Source of the DNA: Bog-532 sp963830385
GTDB taxonomy: Bacteria > Actinomycetota > Actinomycetes > Streptosporangiales > Streptosporangiaceae
Length of the DNA stretch: 64,000 nt
Assembly: GCA_963830385.1 (NCBI GenBank)
Contig: CAWHMD010000005.1
Coordinates: 930,001-994,000, forward strand
Direction: 5' to 3'
The notes under the pieces were generated by a model. The model saw only the letters and a program-made list of their open reading frames with translations. It was not told the DNA's origin and searched no databases. The translations under genes were made by a program, and so were the position numbers. Shown here one piece after another: positions 1 through 8,632 of this stretch (within the stretch, counting starts at the first letter, position 1; every line of letters starts with the position of its first letter).

Positions 1-66
1 GGCCAACTGGGCCCGTGACAAGCACACCAGCGGCTGCCGCTGATCACGCCGGCCTGCTCACCAAAA

Positions 67-96
67 CGTCACCCCTGACTATTGTCATGGCTGACA
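67..96. promoter_or_regulatory. putative TetR operators upstream of tetR
   Basis: Two inverted repeats sit 64-93 bases before the tetR start. Positions 83-96 read TGTCATGGCTGACA, with perfect arms TGTCA and TGACA around four bases. Positions 67-80 read CGTCACCCCTGACT, with the same arms apart from the outermost base on each side. The same 14-bp arm pattern recurs before the next gene at 1045-1099, so this is most simply the autoregulatory operator of the TetR protein encoded at 160. The pattern is seen directly; the binding is inferred. Confidence 0.6.
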
Positions 97-159
97 TCTT
101 GTTGCGGGCGGCCTCTGGTGGCAATATGTGTCGGCAAGATCCTCGAAGCAAGGAGACCC

Positions 160-822
160 ATGTCCGATGCGGACGGGGCGCCAGCAGCGCGCACCGTACC
201 CGGCCCGCTGCCCGTCGGTCGCCGGGAAGCACATAAGCTCGCGACGCGCCAGGCGCTGCAGCAGGCCGCGGACCGGCTGTTCGCCGAGCACGGGGTGGCG
301 CAGACCACGGTACGGGACATCGCTGACGAGGCCGGGGTGACCGAGCGGACGTTCTTCCGCTACTTCGCCTCCAAGGAAGACCTGGTCATCCACGACGCCT
401 TCGACTGGATACCCATCCTGCAGCAGGTCATCCTCGACCGGCCGGCCGCCGAACCGCCGTTGATCGCCGTGCGCCGCGCACTGGAGACCCTGATCGGCTC
501 GATCACCCGCTCCGACGTAGCCAGCCCGCTGACCCTGTTCGCCGGAGGGCCGCCCGGCGAGCGCGTCAGCCCGTCGGCACTGAGAATCATGCGCAAGGTC
601 GAAACCGACGTCGCTGACGCCGTAGAACAGCGATTCCAGGCTTCTCCCCACCGCGAGCACCGCGACATTGACCCGAGATTCGAGGCCGAAGTGGTGGCCC
701 GGACGGCGGCCGCGGCGTTCCGTTCCGCAATGCTGTGGGACGCCGAGTTGCGCCGCGAGGACCGCCGGGGGCGCCCGGCCCTGATCGAGTTGCTGGGGCA
801 GGCGTTCGACGTACTGACCTGA
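160..822 (+). CDS. TetR/AcrR-family transcriptional regulator
   Basis: Predicted DNA-binding repressor of 220 residues. The N-terminal helix-turn-helix lies at about residues 45-72 (TTVRDIADEAGVTERTFFRY), the signature of the TetR_N domain. The C-terminal part is a variable ligand-binding region with no recognisable relative. The ATG at 160 is chosen over an in-frame start 78 bases upstream because AAGGAG lies just before it and TetR homology begins soon after. Paired TGTCA/TGACA operators precede both this gene and the membrane-protein gene at 1138, so it probably controls itself and the 1138-4715 genes. TetR repressors next to CYP102 genes are known (BM3R1 in Bacillus). The effector is unknown. 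Confidence 0.9.
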   Translation: MSDADGAPAARTVPGPLPVGRREAHKLATRQALQQAADRLFAEHGVAQTTVRDIADEAGVTERTFFRYFASKEDLVIHDAFDWIPILQQVILDRPAAEPPLIAVRRALETLIGSITRSDVASPLTLFAGGPPGERVSPSALRIMRKVETDVADAVEQRFQASPHREHRDIDPRFEAEVVARTAAAAFRSAMLWDAELRREDRRGRPALIELLGQAFDVLT

Positions 823-1137
823 TGGCGCCCCGGGCCCACAAGCCCCGGCTCGGCCACGGAAACGCCATCACCGCCAGCTCCGCGAGAGCCCGGAGCAGCG
901 AGCTGCTCAACGGCAGTTGGGCGCGACGTGACGTCGCGCCCGCGCCCGCCGGCCCCGGGACCCGCGGCGTCCCTGAAACCACCGCCCGAAGCCGCTGGTC
1001 CATGCCCTCGACCGTGACGGCCGAAGAAATTCTGTCCGGCATCTTGTCAGTACTGACATTTTACGCAAATCTGTCAGTACTGGTATGTCAGTTGTGACAG
1101 ATTAGCTTGGCCACGTCGAGGATGAGCTGGGCCGGGA
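823..1137 (+). other. intergenic region tetR to membrane gene
   Basis: Stretch of 315 bases between the tetR stop and the next gene. No convincing coding sequence. Its last 90 bases hold the cluster of TetR-type palindromes at 1045-1099 and presumably the promoter for the downstream pair. The first 200 bases show nothing recognisable. Confidence 0.5.
1045..1099. promoter_or_regulatory. cluster of TetR-type palindromic operators
   Basis: Three 14-bp sites in 55 bases. Positions 1045-1058 read TGTCAGTACTGACA, a perfect palindrome. Positions 1086-1099 read TGTCAGTTGTGACA, with perfect arms. Positions 1072-1085 read TGTCAGTACTGGTA, with the right arm degraded, and directly abut the third site. 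The arms and 4-base spacer are identical to the site at 83-96 before tetR. The cluster lies 39-93 bases before the GTG at 1138, where a repressor would occlude the promoter. Sequence is direct; function is inferred. Confidence 0.65.
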
Positions 1138-1878
1138 GTGGAGGGATTGCGGTGGGCATCATCAGCAGCAACAGCGAGACAGCCCGCGCCCGGAGGCGGC
1201 ACAGCGGCCGCTGACCCGGGCGGGCGCGAGGCGGCCAGGAACGCGAAGACGGCAGCGCTCTCGGGCATCGTCTTCGCGGCCCTGTTCAAAGCCGACCTCG
1301 TCCTGATCGACCAGATCCCCCGGCTGGGCTCCCCGGACAGCACCTATGCGGCTTTCTATTCGGCTGGGTCCGGCGGGGTGCTGGTCACGGTCGGGCTGTA
1401 CCTGGTGCCGTTCGCCGGCATTGCTTTCCTGTGGTTCACGATGGCGTTCCGGGCACTGCTCGATCGCCCGTCCGGCCTGGCCGAGGGACTGCAGATGGCG
1501 GCCGGGGCGGCCTTCATCTGCATGCTGTTCGCGGGCACCGCGGCGGCCGGGGCGGTGGCGCTGCTGCTGCACTTCGCGAATGTCCCGGCCCCGGCGGTCG
1601 GCGTGGACCGGGTGCTGTCGAGCGTCGGCTACGGGCTGGTGTTCGTCTACGGCGTCCGGATGGCCGGCATGTTTGCGATCACTACCACGACGCTGGCCCG
1701 TCGGGCGGGCCTGATGCCGGGGTGGCTGGCCGTGCTCAGCTACCTGATGGTGGCGTTCCTGCTCCTCACCACGACCACGCAGCCGGCCACGCTGCTGGTG
1801 TTTCCCGCCTGGGTGCTGCTCATGAGCGTGGCCCTGCTCCGCCGCGCCCGCATCCAGGGCCTGCCCACGCCGGCCTGA
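1138..1878 (+). CDS. multi-spanning membrane protein of unknown function
   Basis: Protein of 246 residues with a polar, Gly/Ala-rich start of about 35 residues, then roughly six hydrophobic segments (near residues 40-60, 78-105, 118-145, 155-180, 190-212 and 215-235). No family is recognised. The GTG at 1138 is the longest start; TTG at 1147 is possible, and no strong ribosome site decides between them. It lies between a cluster of TetR-type operators and a decayed CYP102 gene 69 bases downstream, so it was probably co-transcribed with that gene and repressed by the upstream TetR. A transport or stress role would be guesswork. Confidence 0.7.
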   Translation: MEGLRWASSAATARQPAPGGGTAAADPGGREAARNAKTAALSGIVFAALFKADLVLIDQIPRLGSPDSTYAAFYSAGSGGVLVTVGLYLVPFAGIAFLWFTMAFRALLDRPSGLAEGLQMAAGAAFICMLFAGTAAAGAVALLLHFANVPAPAVGVDRVLSSVGYGLVFVYGVRMAGMFAITTTTLARRAGLMPGWLAVLSYLMVAFLLLTTTTQPATLLVFPAWVLLMSVALLRRARIQGLPTPA

Positions 1879-1947
1879 GCGGCAGCGCCGCCGGTCAGCA
1901 CTCACCTCGTTACGGGTTGCCCGTACTCACACTTCAAAGAAGTTCTC

Positions 1948-4715
1948 ATGACCACGCCAACTGACGTCCGGCCATCGCCCAGGGGCATCCCCGGGCCGCG
2001 TCCGCGACCACTGATCGGCAACGCCCTGGACGTCGACCGGGACAACGCCATCCTGGGCGCGATGATACTGTCCCGCCGGTACGGGCCCATCTACCAGCTG
2101 GTGGTGCCGGGCGGGGGCGTGCGGTACATCGTGTCCGGAGCCGACCTGGTCGAGGAGGTGTGTGACGAGCGCCGATTTGACAAGCTGATCACCGGCGGCC
2201 TGGCCGAGGTCCGCCGGGACCCGGTGAACGCCGGGCTGTTCTCCGCGGAAACCGGCAGCCCGTTGTGGCGGCGCGCGCACAACATCCTGCTGCCGAGCTT
2301 CAGCCAGCAGGCCATGCTGGACTACCACCCGATGATGCTGGACGTGGCGGACCAGCTGCTACTGAAGTGGGAACGCCTGAACCACGGCGAGGGGGTAGAC
2401 GTCGCCGATGACATGACCCGGCTGATGCTGGAGACCATCGCGCTGTGCGGTTTCGGCTACCGGTTCAACTCCTTCTACCGGGAGACGCCGCATCCGTTCG
2501 TGGCGGCCATGGTACGCATGCTGGCCGAGTCGCAGACGCGCTCCCGGCAGCTGGCGGTGCAGCAGCGGCTGCGGGTTCGGGCCGCCCGGCGGCTCGAAGC
2601 CGACCAGGCCTATATGGACCAGATGGTGGACGACGTCATCCGGGAGCGGCGGGAGTCGGGCCACGAGGGCATGCGGGATCTGCTCAGCTGCATGCTTGAA
2701 GGAGTCGACAAGCAGTCGGGGCAGCGCCTGCCGGATGCCAACATCCGGGCGCAGTGCATCACGTTCCTGATCGCCGGGCACGAGACCACCAGCGGCCTGC
2801 TGTCCTTCGCCGTCTACTACCTGCTCAAGCATCCGGACGTGATGGCGCGGGCCCAGGCCGAGGTGGACAGCGTGCTGGGCATCGACACCGGTGTTTCCCG
2901 ACTACGCGCAGGTCCGCAAGCTCAGCTACGTCACCCAGATACTGGAGGAGACGCTGCGGCTGTGGCCGACCGCGCCCGGATTCACCCGCTATCCCCTTGA
3001 GGACACCACCATCGGCGGACGGTACCACCTGCCCAAGGGGTCCCCGGTGGTCGTGCTGACCCCGATGCTGCACCGGGACCCGCAGGTCTGGGGCCAGGAC
3101 GCGGAAGAGTTCGACCCCGAGCACATGGCACCGGAGCGCCGGGCAGCGCTGCCACCCAACGCGTTCAAGCCGTTCGGCTCCGGGCAGCGGGCCTGCATCG
3201 GGCGGCAGTTTGCCCTGCAGGCAGCCACGCTCGTGCTGGGTCTGGTGCTGCAGCGGTTCGATCTCATCGGCGACCGGGGTTACGAGATGAAGATCAAAGA
3301 GACGCTGACCATCAAGCCGGACGGGTTGCGGATCAAGGTCCGGCCCCGGGCCGGGCGGGTGACCAGTGGCGAGCGCCGGCCGCCGGCCCTTAGCGCCGTC
3401 GCTGCGGCCGTCCCGGCGCCGGAACCAGCTACGGCGCAGCCGCGCCCCGGTGCCCACAACACGCCGCTGCTGATCCTGTTCGGCTCGAACCTAGGCACCG
3501 CGGAGGGAATCGCCACCCGGCTGGCCCGCGAGGGCACCGCGCGCGGCTTCGCGGTCACGGCCGGCGCGCTGGACGAGCACGCCGGCGAATTTCCGCACGA
3601 CGGCGCCGCGATCATCGTGACCGCGTCCTACAACGGCACTCCCCCCGACAACGCGGCCCAATTCTGCGAATGGCTGCAGGACCCCGGCCCGGCGGCGGAT
3701 GCCTGCAGCGGGCTCCGGTACACCCTGTTCGGCTGCGGGAACACCGATTGGGCGGCGACCTATCAGGCGGTCCCGCAGCTGATCGATGCCGGGATGGAGA
3801 GGCGCGGTGGCACCCGGGTCTACCGGCGCGGCGAGGGTAACGCCGCGGCCGACTTCGACGGCCAGTACGCGGACTGGCACGCGGGGCTGTGGCCGGCGCT
3901 GGCCACAGCGCTGTCGCTGGACGAAGATCAGGTGGCCCCAGCCGCCGCCGAGCAGCGGCTGACCGCTCGCTGATCGACCTGCTTGAGCAGTTCCCCGCCT
4001 GCGCTCTGCCGTTCGAGATCTTCCTGGACCGGCTGCCGCCTCTGCATCCCCGCTACTACTCGATCTCATCCTCCCCCAGGTCTCGCCGGGCGTCTGCAGC
4101 ATCACGGTCGGGGTACTGGCCGAACCGGCGCGATCCGGCGACGGGCTGTTCACCGGAGTCTGCTCCGGTTACCTGGACCGGAACCCGGAACAAAGCACCG
4201 TCTTCACGTTCGTGCGCCAGCCCAGCATCCCGTTCCAGCCACCGCGGAACCCGCACGTGCCCATGATCATGGTGGGCTGCGGCACCGGGCTGGCGCCCTT
4301 CCGCGGATTCCTGCAGGAGCGGGCCGACCTCAAGGCGGCCGGTGTCCCGGTCGGTGAGTCACTGCTGTTCTTCGGCTTCCGCGACCCCGGGCAGGACTAC
4401 CTGTACCGGGACGAGCTGGAAGAATTCGAGAAGCTGGGCATCGTCCAGGTCCAGGCCGTCCCGTCGCGCGCGCCGGGCCAGCCGAAGACCTACGTCCAGG
4501 ACCGTATCCGCAGCCAGCAGGCCCAGCTGTGGCAGCTGATCGAGCATGGCGCGGTGATCTTCGTGTGCGGCAACGCCAGCACCATGGCCCCCGCGGTGCG
4601 CCGCGCCTTCATGCAGGTCTGCCAAGAGCAAGCCGGGCGGACACCAGCCGGCGCCGAGGCCTGGCTGGCCGACCTGAGGGCCGAGCACCGGTACCTCGAA
4701 GACATCTGGGGATGA
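1948..4715 (+). pseudogene. decayed CYP102-type self-sufficient P450 (P450-flavodoxin-reductase fusion)
   Basis: Homology order matches P450 BM3: heme domain, flavodoxin, then FAD/NADPH reductase. The first frame (1948 to about 2895) has the I-helix AGHETTSG. A lost base near 2890-2896 moves the reading to the next frame, which holds ETLRLWPTAP, the heme motif FGSGQRACIG and a flavodoxin domain (about 3460-3900), and stops at 3971. The reductase resumes out of frame at about 3966 with the segment ending in RYYSISSSP. About 150 residues of the connecting/FAD region are missing compared with BM3. A second lost base in a C-run near 4074 shifts the frame again to VGCGTGLAPFRGF and a C-terminal Trp at 4715. 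Two frameshifts plus a large deletion mean no functional reductase. The ATG at 1948 fits an intact ancestral start. Confidence 0.88.
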
Positions 4716-5284
4716 TCGGCATGATTCTCCCGGCGCGACAGCCGAGGCCAGTCTGGTTTGGGACCATGTAAGTGGGTCACGAGTGGCCCCTCGCCAGGGA
4801 CCAGGTGCAGGCAGGTGGAACCCGGGGCCAGCCGGTACCCCAGCCAGGCGCTGAAATCCGCCACGCCAGCGGAACGGCCGATGTGCCCGATCATCCGTGT
4901 CACGGAAGCGGCCATCGTCTGACACTAGGCATGTGCGAGCCATATGCGCAGGTCAGCAGATCCCTGGTGCGCCGCCTATAGTCCCGCCATGGGGTCATGC
5001 CAGCACCGAAAATCGGCACTTAGTCACTTGAAATGGCACTTGGCCTGAGAAGTTATATTCGAAAAGACTCACTGAAGTGTGGAGCTATGGGGATTCGAAC
5101 CCCAGACCTCTTCCATGCCATGGACGCTCGTATGGTCTGATCGGGTCGCGCTGGGTCGCGTCTGTGCAGTTCAGAGCGGTAGCGCTGTCTGACTTGTACT
5201 GGCCTGGTCTGGTGTCGGCTGGGGGCGTTGTCACTTGGTTTGTCACTGGCTTTCCGGACCTCACCGGCGAAGGTGAGGCCCGGT
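4716..5284 (+). other. non-coding junction region left of the island
   Basis: Stretch of 569 bases without a convincing gene. Positions 4716-4894 show nothing recognisable. Positions 4895-5124 are a long imperfect copy of 53984-54222, ending in a perfect 53-base repeat that includes a tRNA-Ala fragment. Positions 5125-5284 are the first bases inside the predicted island and hold the ribosome site of the next gene. Confidence 0.6.
4895..5124. repeat. left direct repeat; attachment-site-like tRNA-Ala fragment
   Basis: Positions 5072-5124 are identical over 53 bases to 54170-54222. From 5080 to 5124 the sequence is the 3' part of tRNA-Ala(GGC) on the minus strand: discriminator, acceptor 3' strand, T arm, variable loop and most of the anticodon arm. 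Similarity continues leftward with small gaps to about 4895 (matching 53984). The tRNA 5' half is absent here: after the shared core the sequence reads CGCTCG rather than AGCGCG. This is the pattern of the distal att site of an element inserted in a tRNA 3' end. Confidence 0.8.
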
Positions 5285-5530
5285 ATGGCAGCTCGAATCG
5301 AAGATCAATTAATGACCGCCGAGTACGACGGGCGGATGATCGCGACCGCTCGGTACAGCACAGACGCGGCGGCTGATGGGCAGGGCGCATGGATCGTGTC
5401 TGGACTCCCCCGGCGGTTGTTCACGCGGAACCAGGCGATCACGGCCATGGTGCTCGCGGAACGGCTCGCCGCGGGCTACGGCGACGATGACCCGTTCATT
5501 GTTGGCTGGTGCGAAGAGCTCGGGCTGTGA
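5285..5530 (+). CDS. small hypothetical protein of integrative-element type
   Basis: Protein of 81 residues, no recognised domain. The ATG at 5285 follows a purine-rich GAAGGTGAGG and is preferred to longer in-frame forms. Its TGA overlaps the GTG of the DUF2637 gene (GTGA at 5527), so the two are probably translationally coupled. Small acidic proteins upstream of DUF2637 genes are common in actinomycete integrative elements, so this is probably a remnant of the mobile module at the island's left end. Function unknown. Confidence 0.6.
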   Translation: MAARIEDQLMTAEYDGRMIATARYSTDAAADGQGAWIVSGLPRRLFTRNQAITAMVLAERLAAGYGDDDPFIVGWCEELGL

Positions 5531-6117
5531 CCGACCGGCTCATCCGGATCACCACAGCGCTCGCGGTGGTGGCGGTGGCGATCGTCGCCGCAGTGATCTC
5601 GTACCAGCATGCGTACGAGCTGGTGCGCTCGCACGGGGAGTCCGGGGTGACGGCGCGGCTGGTGCCGTTCACCGTGGACGGGCTGATCTGGGCGGCGTCC
5701 ATGGTGGTATTGGACGCCAGCCGCCGGGGCCAGCCGGTACCACGGCTGGCGGCGTGGAGCCTGAGCGCCGGGATCGTGGCCACGGTCGGCGCCAACCTGG
5801 CGCACGGAGTGGGACATGGGCCGGTCGGTGCGCTGGTCAGCGCCTGGCCCGCACTGGCGCTGGTCGGCTCGTTCGAGCTGCTGATGATGCTGATCCGCAC
5901 CGGGCACGGCACGCAAGCGGGCGACGGTGAAACTGAGAGCTGGGACCAGGCTGTACCACCGCTGGTGCACGAGGTGCCACGGGAACTCCCGGTTGCGCCG
6001 ACTCTGGAGCAGACCGTCTGGGCGCGACACCAATCAGGCCAGAGTCAAAGGGCCATTTCTAAGGAGCTCAACATCGACCGCCGCAAGGTCAAGCGCATCA
6101 TCGACCAAGCGGCCTGA
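5527..6117 (+). CDS. DUF2637 membrane protein with C-terminal helix-turn-helix
   Basis: Protein of 196 residues. The first 125 residues carry four hydrophobic segments (for example ITTALAVVAVAIVAAVISY and VPFTVDGLIWAASMVVLDA), the pattern of DUF2637, found on actinomycete conjugative plasmids and integrative elements and often likened to spread proteins. The last 40 residues (AISKELNIDRRKVKRIIDQA) look like a helix-turn-helix. The GTG at 5527 overlaps the preceding stop and is preferred to the GTG at 5509. It sits about 400 bases inside the left att-like repeat and is the clearest mobile-element gene in the island. Its role in transfer is not proven for this family. Confidence 0.8.
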   Translation: MTDRLIRITTALAVVAVAIVAAVISYQHAYELVRSHGESGVTARLVPFTVDGLIWAASMVVLDASRRGQPVPRLAAWSLSAGIVATVGANLAHGVGHGPVGALVSAWPALALVGSFELLMMLIRTGHGTQAGDGETESWDQAVPPLVHEVPRELPVAPTLEQTVWARHQSGQSQRAISKELNIDRRKVKRIIDQAA

Positions 6118-6199
6118 CGGATTCAGCGGGCAGTCGAGGCCGGATCTGGCTTGCTGACGTGGCCTCGGGAGCCGTGTGCGGGACAGCCCCGGTCCAGGG

Positions 6200-6555
6200 C
6201 TATTGCGTGCGGACCCTCAGGATCTGCGGTCCCCGGAATGAGATGTTGGGATGGAAAGCAAGGCGCTGGTTCGGCGCGAGCCGCAGATGGGGGTAGCGGT
6301 CCGCGAGTTCAGTGACCGCGATCTGAGTTTCAAGCTTTCCAAGGTTCGCCCCTAGGCAGTAGCGCAGCCCCACACCGAAAGCCAGGTGTCGTTCGGCGTC
6401 CAGCCGGTGCACGTCGAACAGGTCCGGCTGGCTGAAGGCCGCAGGATCCGGCCCGCGGCCGCCAGCCACAGGAAGATCTTGGCTCCCGCCGGAAGGTCCA
6501 CCCCGGCCAGCGTGACCGGCCGGGTTCTCGTGGTGGACGGCGATTGCCCCACCCC
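6200..6555 (-). pseudogene. 3' fragment of a cytochrome P450 gene, frameshifted
   Basis: The minus strand encodes only the C-terminal third of a class I bacterial P450. About 6455-6555 reads VTLAGVDLPAGAKIFLWLA, the strand before the meander. After a frame change at about 6445-6455 it continues with FSQPDLFDVHRLDAERHLAF and the heme-ligand motif FGVGLRYCLGANLGK, ending RVRTQ at 6200. The N-terminal part, I-helix and ExxR region are missing. Upstream to 6811 nothing matches a P450. It lies between the mobile-element genes and the ABC operon, consistent with rearrangement at the island edge. Two intact P450 genes are nearby, but neither is obviously its parent. Confidence 0.75.
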
Positions 6556-6811
6556 GGGACAGGCTGCTGTCCTGGCCACGCCACCGCCAGAACGGGCTCA
6601 TCCTCACCAGCCGCCGACTACCCTGGCCCCGCCTCACCCGGCCGGGTGTCCTGGATCCCGTCCTCGCTCCTGAACACCACAGCCGACAGCGGCACCGTCG
6701 CAGTCGACATCACCTGAACCAGCGCGACTTGTTCGGGGCGGCAACTGGTCGCGATCAGCGCATAGCGATTGCGCTGCGAATCGCCGCGGAGCTGATTGGT
6801 GAGCAGGTGGC

Positions 6812-8632
6812 TCAATCCGTTGCGTACAGGCTCGGGGCCGCGGCCAGAAGCCGCCGCGTATAGGGGTGCTGAGGGTTGGACAGCACCTGGCCCGTCGGCC
6901 CGGATTCGCAGACGACGCCCTTGTCGAGGACCAGCACCTGGTCCGCGATCGCCGCGACGACCCCGAAGTCATGAGTAATGAACAGCATCGCCAGCTCGAG
7001 GTCTCGCCGCAGGTCGAGCAGCAGGGTCAGCACGGCTGCTTGCACCGATACGTCGAGCGCCGAGGTCACCTCGTCGCAAATGAGGACCTCGGGCCGCGCG
7101 ATCAGCGCACGGGCGAGACCGATCCGCTGCTTCTCTCCGCCAGACAGCTCAGCCGGGTAACGAAAGGCAATGCTGCGGGGAAGACGTACCAGGTCAAGCA
7201 TGCGGTCGACCTCGGCAGTGGCGTCCCGTCGCGACATACCCTGCAGGACGACCGCGGGGCGGCTGATCGTATCGCCGGCCGTCAGTCTCGGATTGAGGGC
7301 CTCGGCCGGGTTCTGGAACACGAGGGAGATGGCGCGCCGCTGGTCCCGCGTCCGCTTCTTCGCGGTGAGCGGAAGGGCCCCGCCGCCCAGGCTTACGGTA
7401 CCGCCGCCGATCGGGTGCAGGCCGGCAATGGTCCGGGCGATCGTGGTCTTGCCGCTACCGGACTCACCCACCAGGGCCGTGCAGGAACCTCGGTGCAGGT
7501 CGAAGGTGACATCGGAGGCAGCGACAACAACGTGCCGGTGCGAGCGGTGTTCAGCCATCAGGCCGCGCACGCTGAGCACCGGCGGGCGGCCCGCGTCCGG
7601 GGACCCGACGGTGACATCCACGGGGACGCGGGTGAGCGCCTGAACCTCATCAGCATGGATGCAGCGGACCAGGTGGCCTTCGGCCAGCTCGGCCAGTTCG
7701 GGAACTGCAGACTCGCATTCCGGTGTCCGGTACATGCATCGCGGTGCGAACGCGCAGCCGGCGGGGCGGTCGGCGATGCCGACGGCCACTCCCCCGATTG
7801 GCTGGAGCACGACCGGCTTGTGATGATCGGGCACTGAGGTCAGCAGGCCACGGGTGTAGGGATGACGCGGATGTGCGAGCACCTCATCGACGGTTCCCCA
7901 CTCGACGATGCGGCCTGCATACATGACCGCCACATGGGTCGCGATCTGCGCTATGACCGCGAGATCGTGGGTTACGTACAGCATCGAGATCTCCTGCGCG
8001 TCGCGCAGGCGGATCAGCTCTTGCAGAATGCGTTCCTGGGTGACGACGTCGAGCCCGGTGGTGGGTTCGTCGAGGACGACAACCGGCGGTTCGCAGGCGA
8101 GCGACGCGGCGATGCAGACGCGCTGCTGCTGGCCGCCGGAAAGCTGGTGCGGATACCTCCTGGCGAATTCATGATCGCTGGGTAGGCCGACCATCGACAG
8201 CGTTTGGCTGATCACATTCGGATTGGCGGCGCGCGCGGTGTCACGGTGACTGCGGAGCACCTCGGCGATGGCGTCGCCTACACGCCCGCTTGGATTGAGG
8301 GCAGTTCCCGGGTTCTGCGGGACGTAGGACACCAAGCGGCCACGAGTGCGGCGCAGCTGCCGTTCGTTTTTCGGGTCAATGGCGGTCCCGTTGATCCGCA
8401 CCGAGCCCGACGAAATGACGGCTCCGCCCTGCGTATAGCCGAGCGCGGCCAGTGCCATTGTCGTCTTGCCGGACCCGGATTCCCCGACGACTCCGAGAAT
8501 CGCACCCCTGGGCAGTGTCAGCTGCGCATGATCGACGATGACGTCTCCGTTTGGTGCGCACACCACCAGGTCAGAGAACTCCAGCGCTGGCGTCGGCACG
8601 GCTGGCGCAGGCAAGGACGGTGCGGTGGTCAT
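6812..8632 (-). CDS. oligopeptide/dipeptide ABC transporter, fused tandem ATPase (DppD-DppF type)
   Basis: Energises uptake of peptides or similar small molecules. Protein of 606 residues with two complete ABC domains. The first has Walker A GESGSGKTT, signature LSGGQQQR and Walker B VVVLDEPTTGLD. It ends in the cysteine-bearing oligopeptide C-terminal extension (CAFAPRCMYRTPECE). The second has GESGSGKTT, LSGGEKQR and LICDEVTSALD; its Walker B Asp-Glu is intact, with V in place of the usual P after it. Other systems use two separate ATPases; here they are fused. The ATG at 8632 overlaps the permease stop (ATGA), so a longer upstream start is rejected. Last gene of the operon 10586-6812. Confidence 0.93.
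   Translation of the reverse strand: MTTAPSLPAPAVPTPALEFSDLVVCAPNGDVIVDHAQLTLPRGAILGVVGESGSGKTTMALAALGYTQGGAVISSGSVRINGTAIDPKNERQLRRTRGRLVSYVPQNPGTALNPSGRVGDAIAEVLRSHRDTARAANPNVISQTLSMVGLPSDHEFARRYPHQLSGGQQQRVCIAASLACEPPVVVLDEPTTGLDVVTQERILQELIRLRDAQEISMLYVTHDLAVIAQIATHVAVMYAGRIVEWGTVDEVLAHPRHPYTRGLLTSVPDHHKPVVLQPIGGVAVGIADRPAGCAFAPRCMYRTPECESAVPELAELAEGHLVRCIHADEVQALTRVPVDVTVGSPDAGRPPVLSVRGLMAEHRSHRHVVVAASDVTFDLHRGSCTALVGESGSGKTTIARTIAGLHPIGGGTVSLGGGALPLTAKKRTRDQRRAISLVFQNPAEALNPRLTAGDTISRPAVVLQGMSRRDATAEVDRMLDLVRLPRSIAFRYPAELSGGEKQRIGLARALIARPEVLICDEVTSALDVSVQAAVLTLLLDLRRDLELAMLFITHDFGVVAAIADQVLVLDKGVVCESGPTGQVLSNPQHPYTRRLLAAAPSLYATD

Noticed and set aside
1162..1905. Long antisense frames opposite most genes (for example here and at 15366-16490)
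   Set aside because: They arise from high GC at third codon positions; low-complexity, Arg/Gly/His-rich products without domains.
1948..4715. Treating the CYP102 region as separate P450, flavodoxin and reductase genes
   Set aside because: The pieces align with one fusion protein and lack starts or ribosome sites at the breaks; the central reductase part is missing.
4490..4915. Minus-strand frame starting MAASVTRMIGHIG
   Set aside because: It overlaps the CYP102 remnant antisense and the left repeat, with no recognised domain and no ribosome site.
5085..5390. Minus-strand frame ending WHGRGLGFESP
   Set aside because: It reads through the tRNA-Ala fragment; the same ending appears at 54183-54650 over the real tRNA. 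It is an artefact of the tRNA sequence.
6618..6815. 65-residue minus-strand frame overlapping the ABC gene stop (TTGA)
   Set aside because: The overlap looks like coupling, but the protein has no recognised features and the region adjoins a pseudogene; not enough support.
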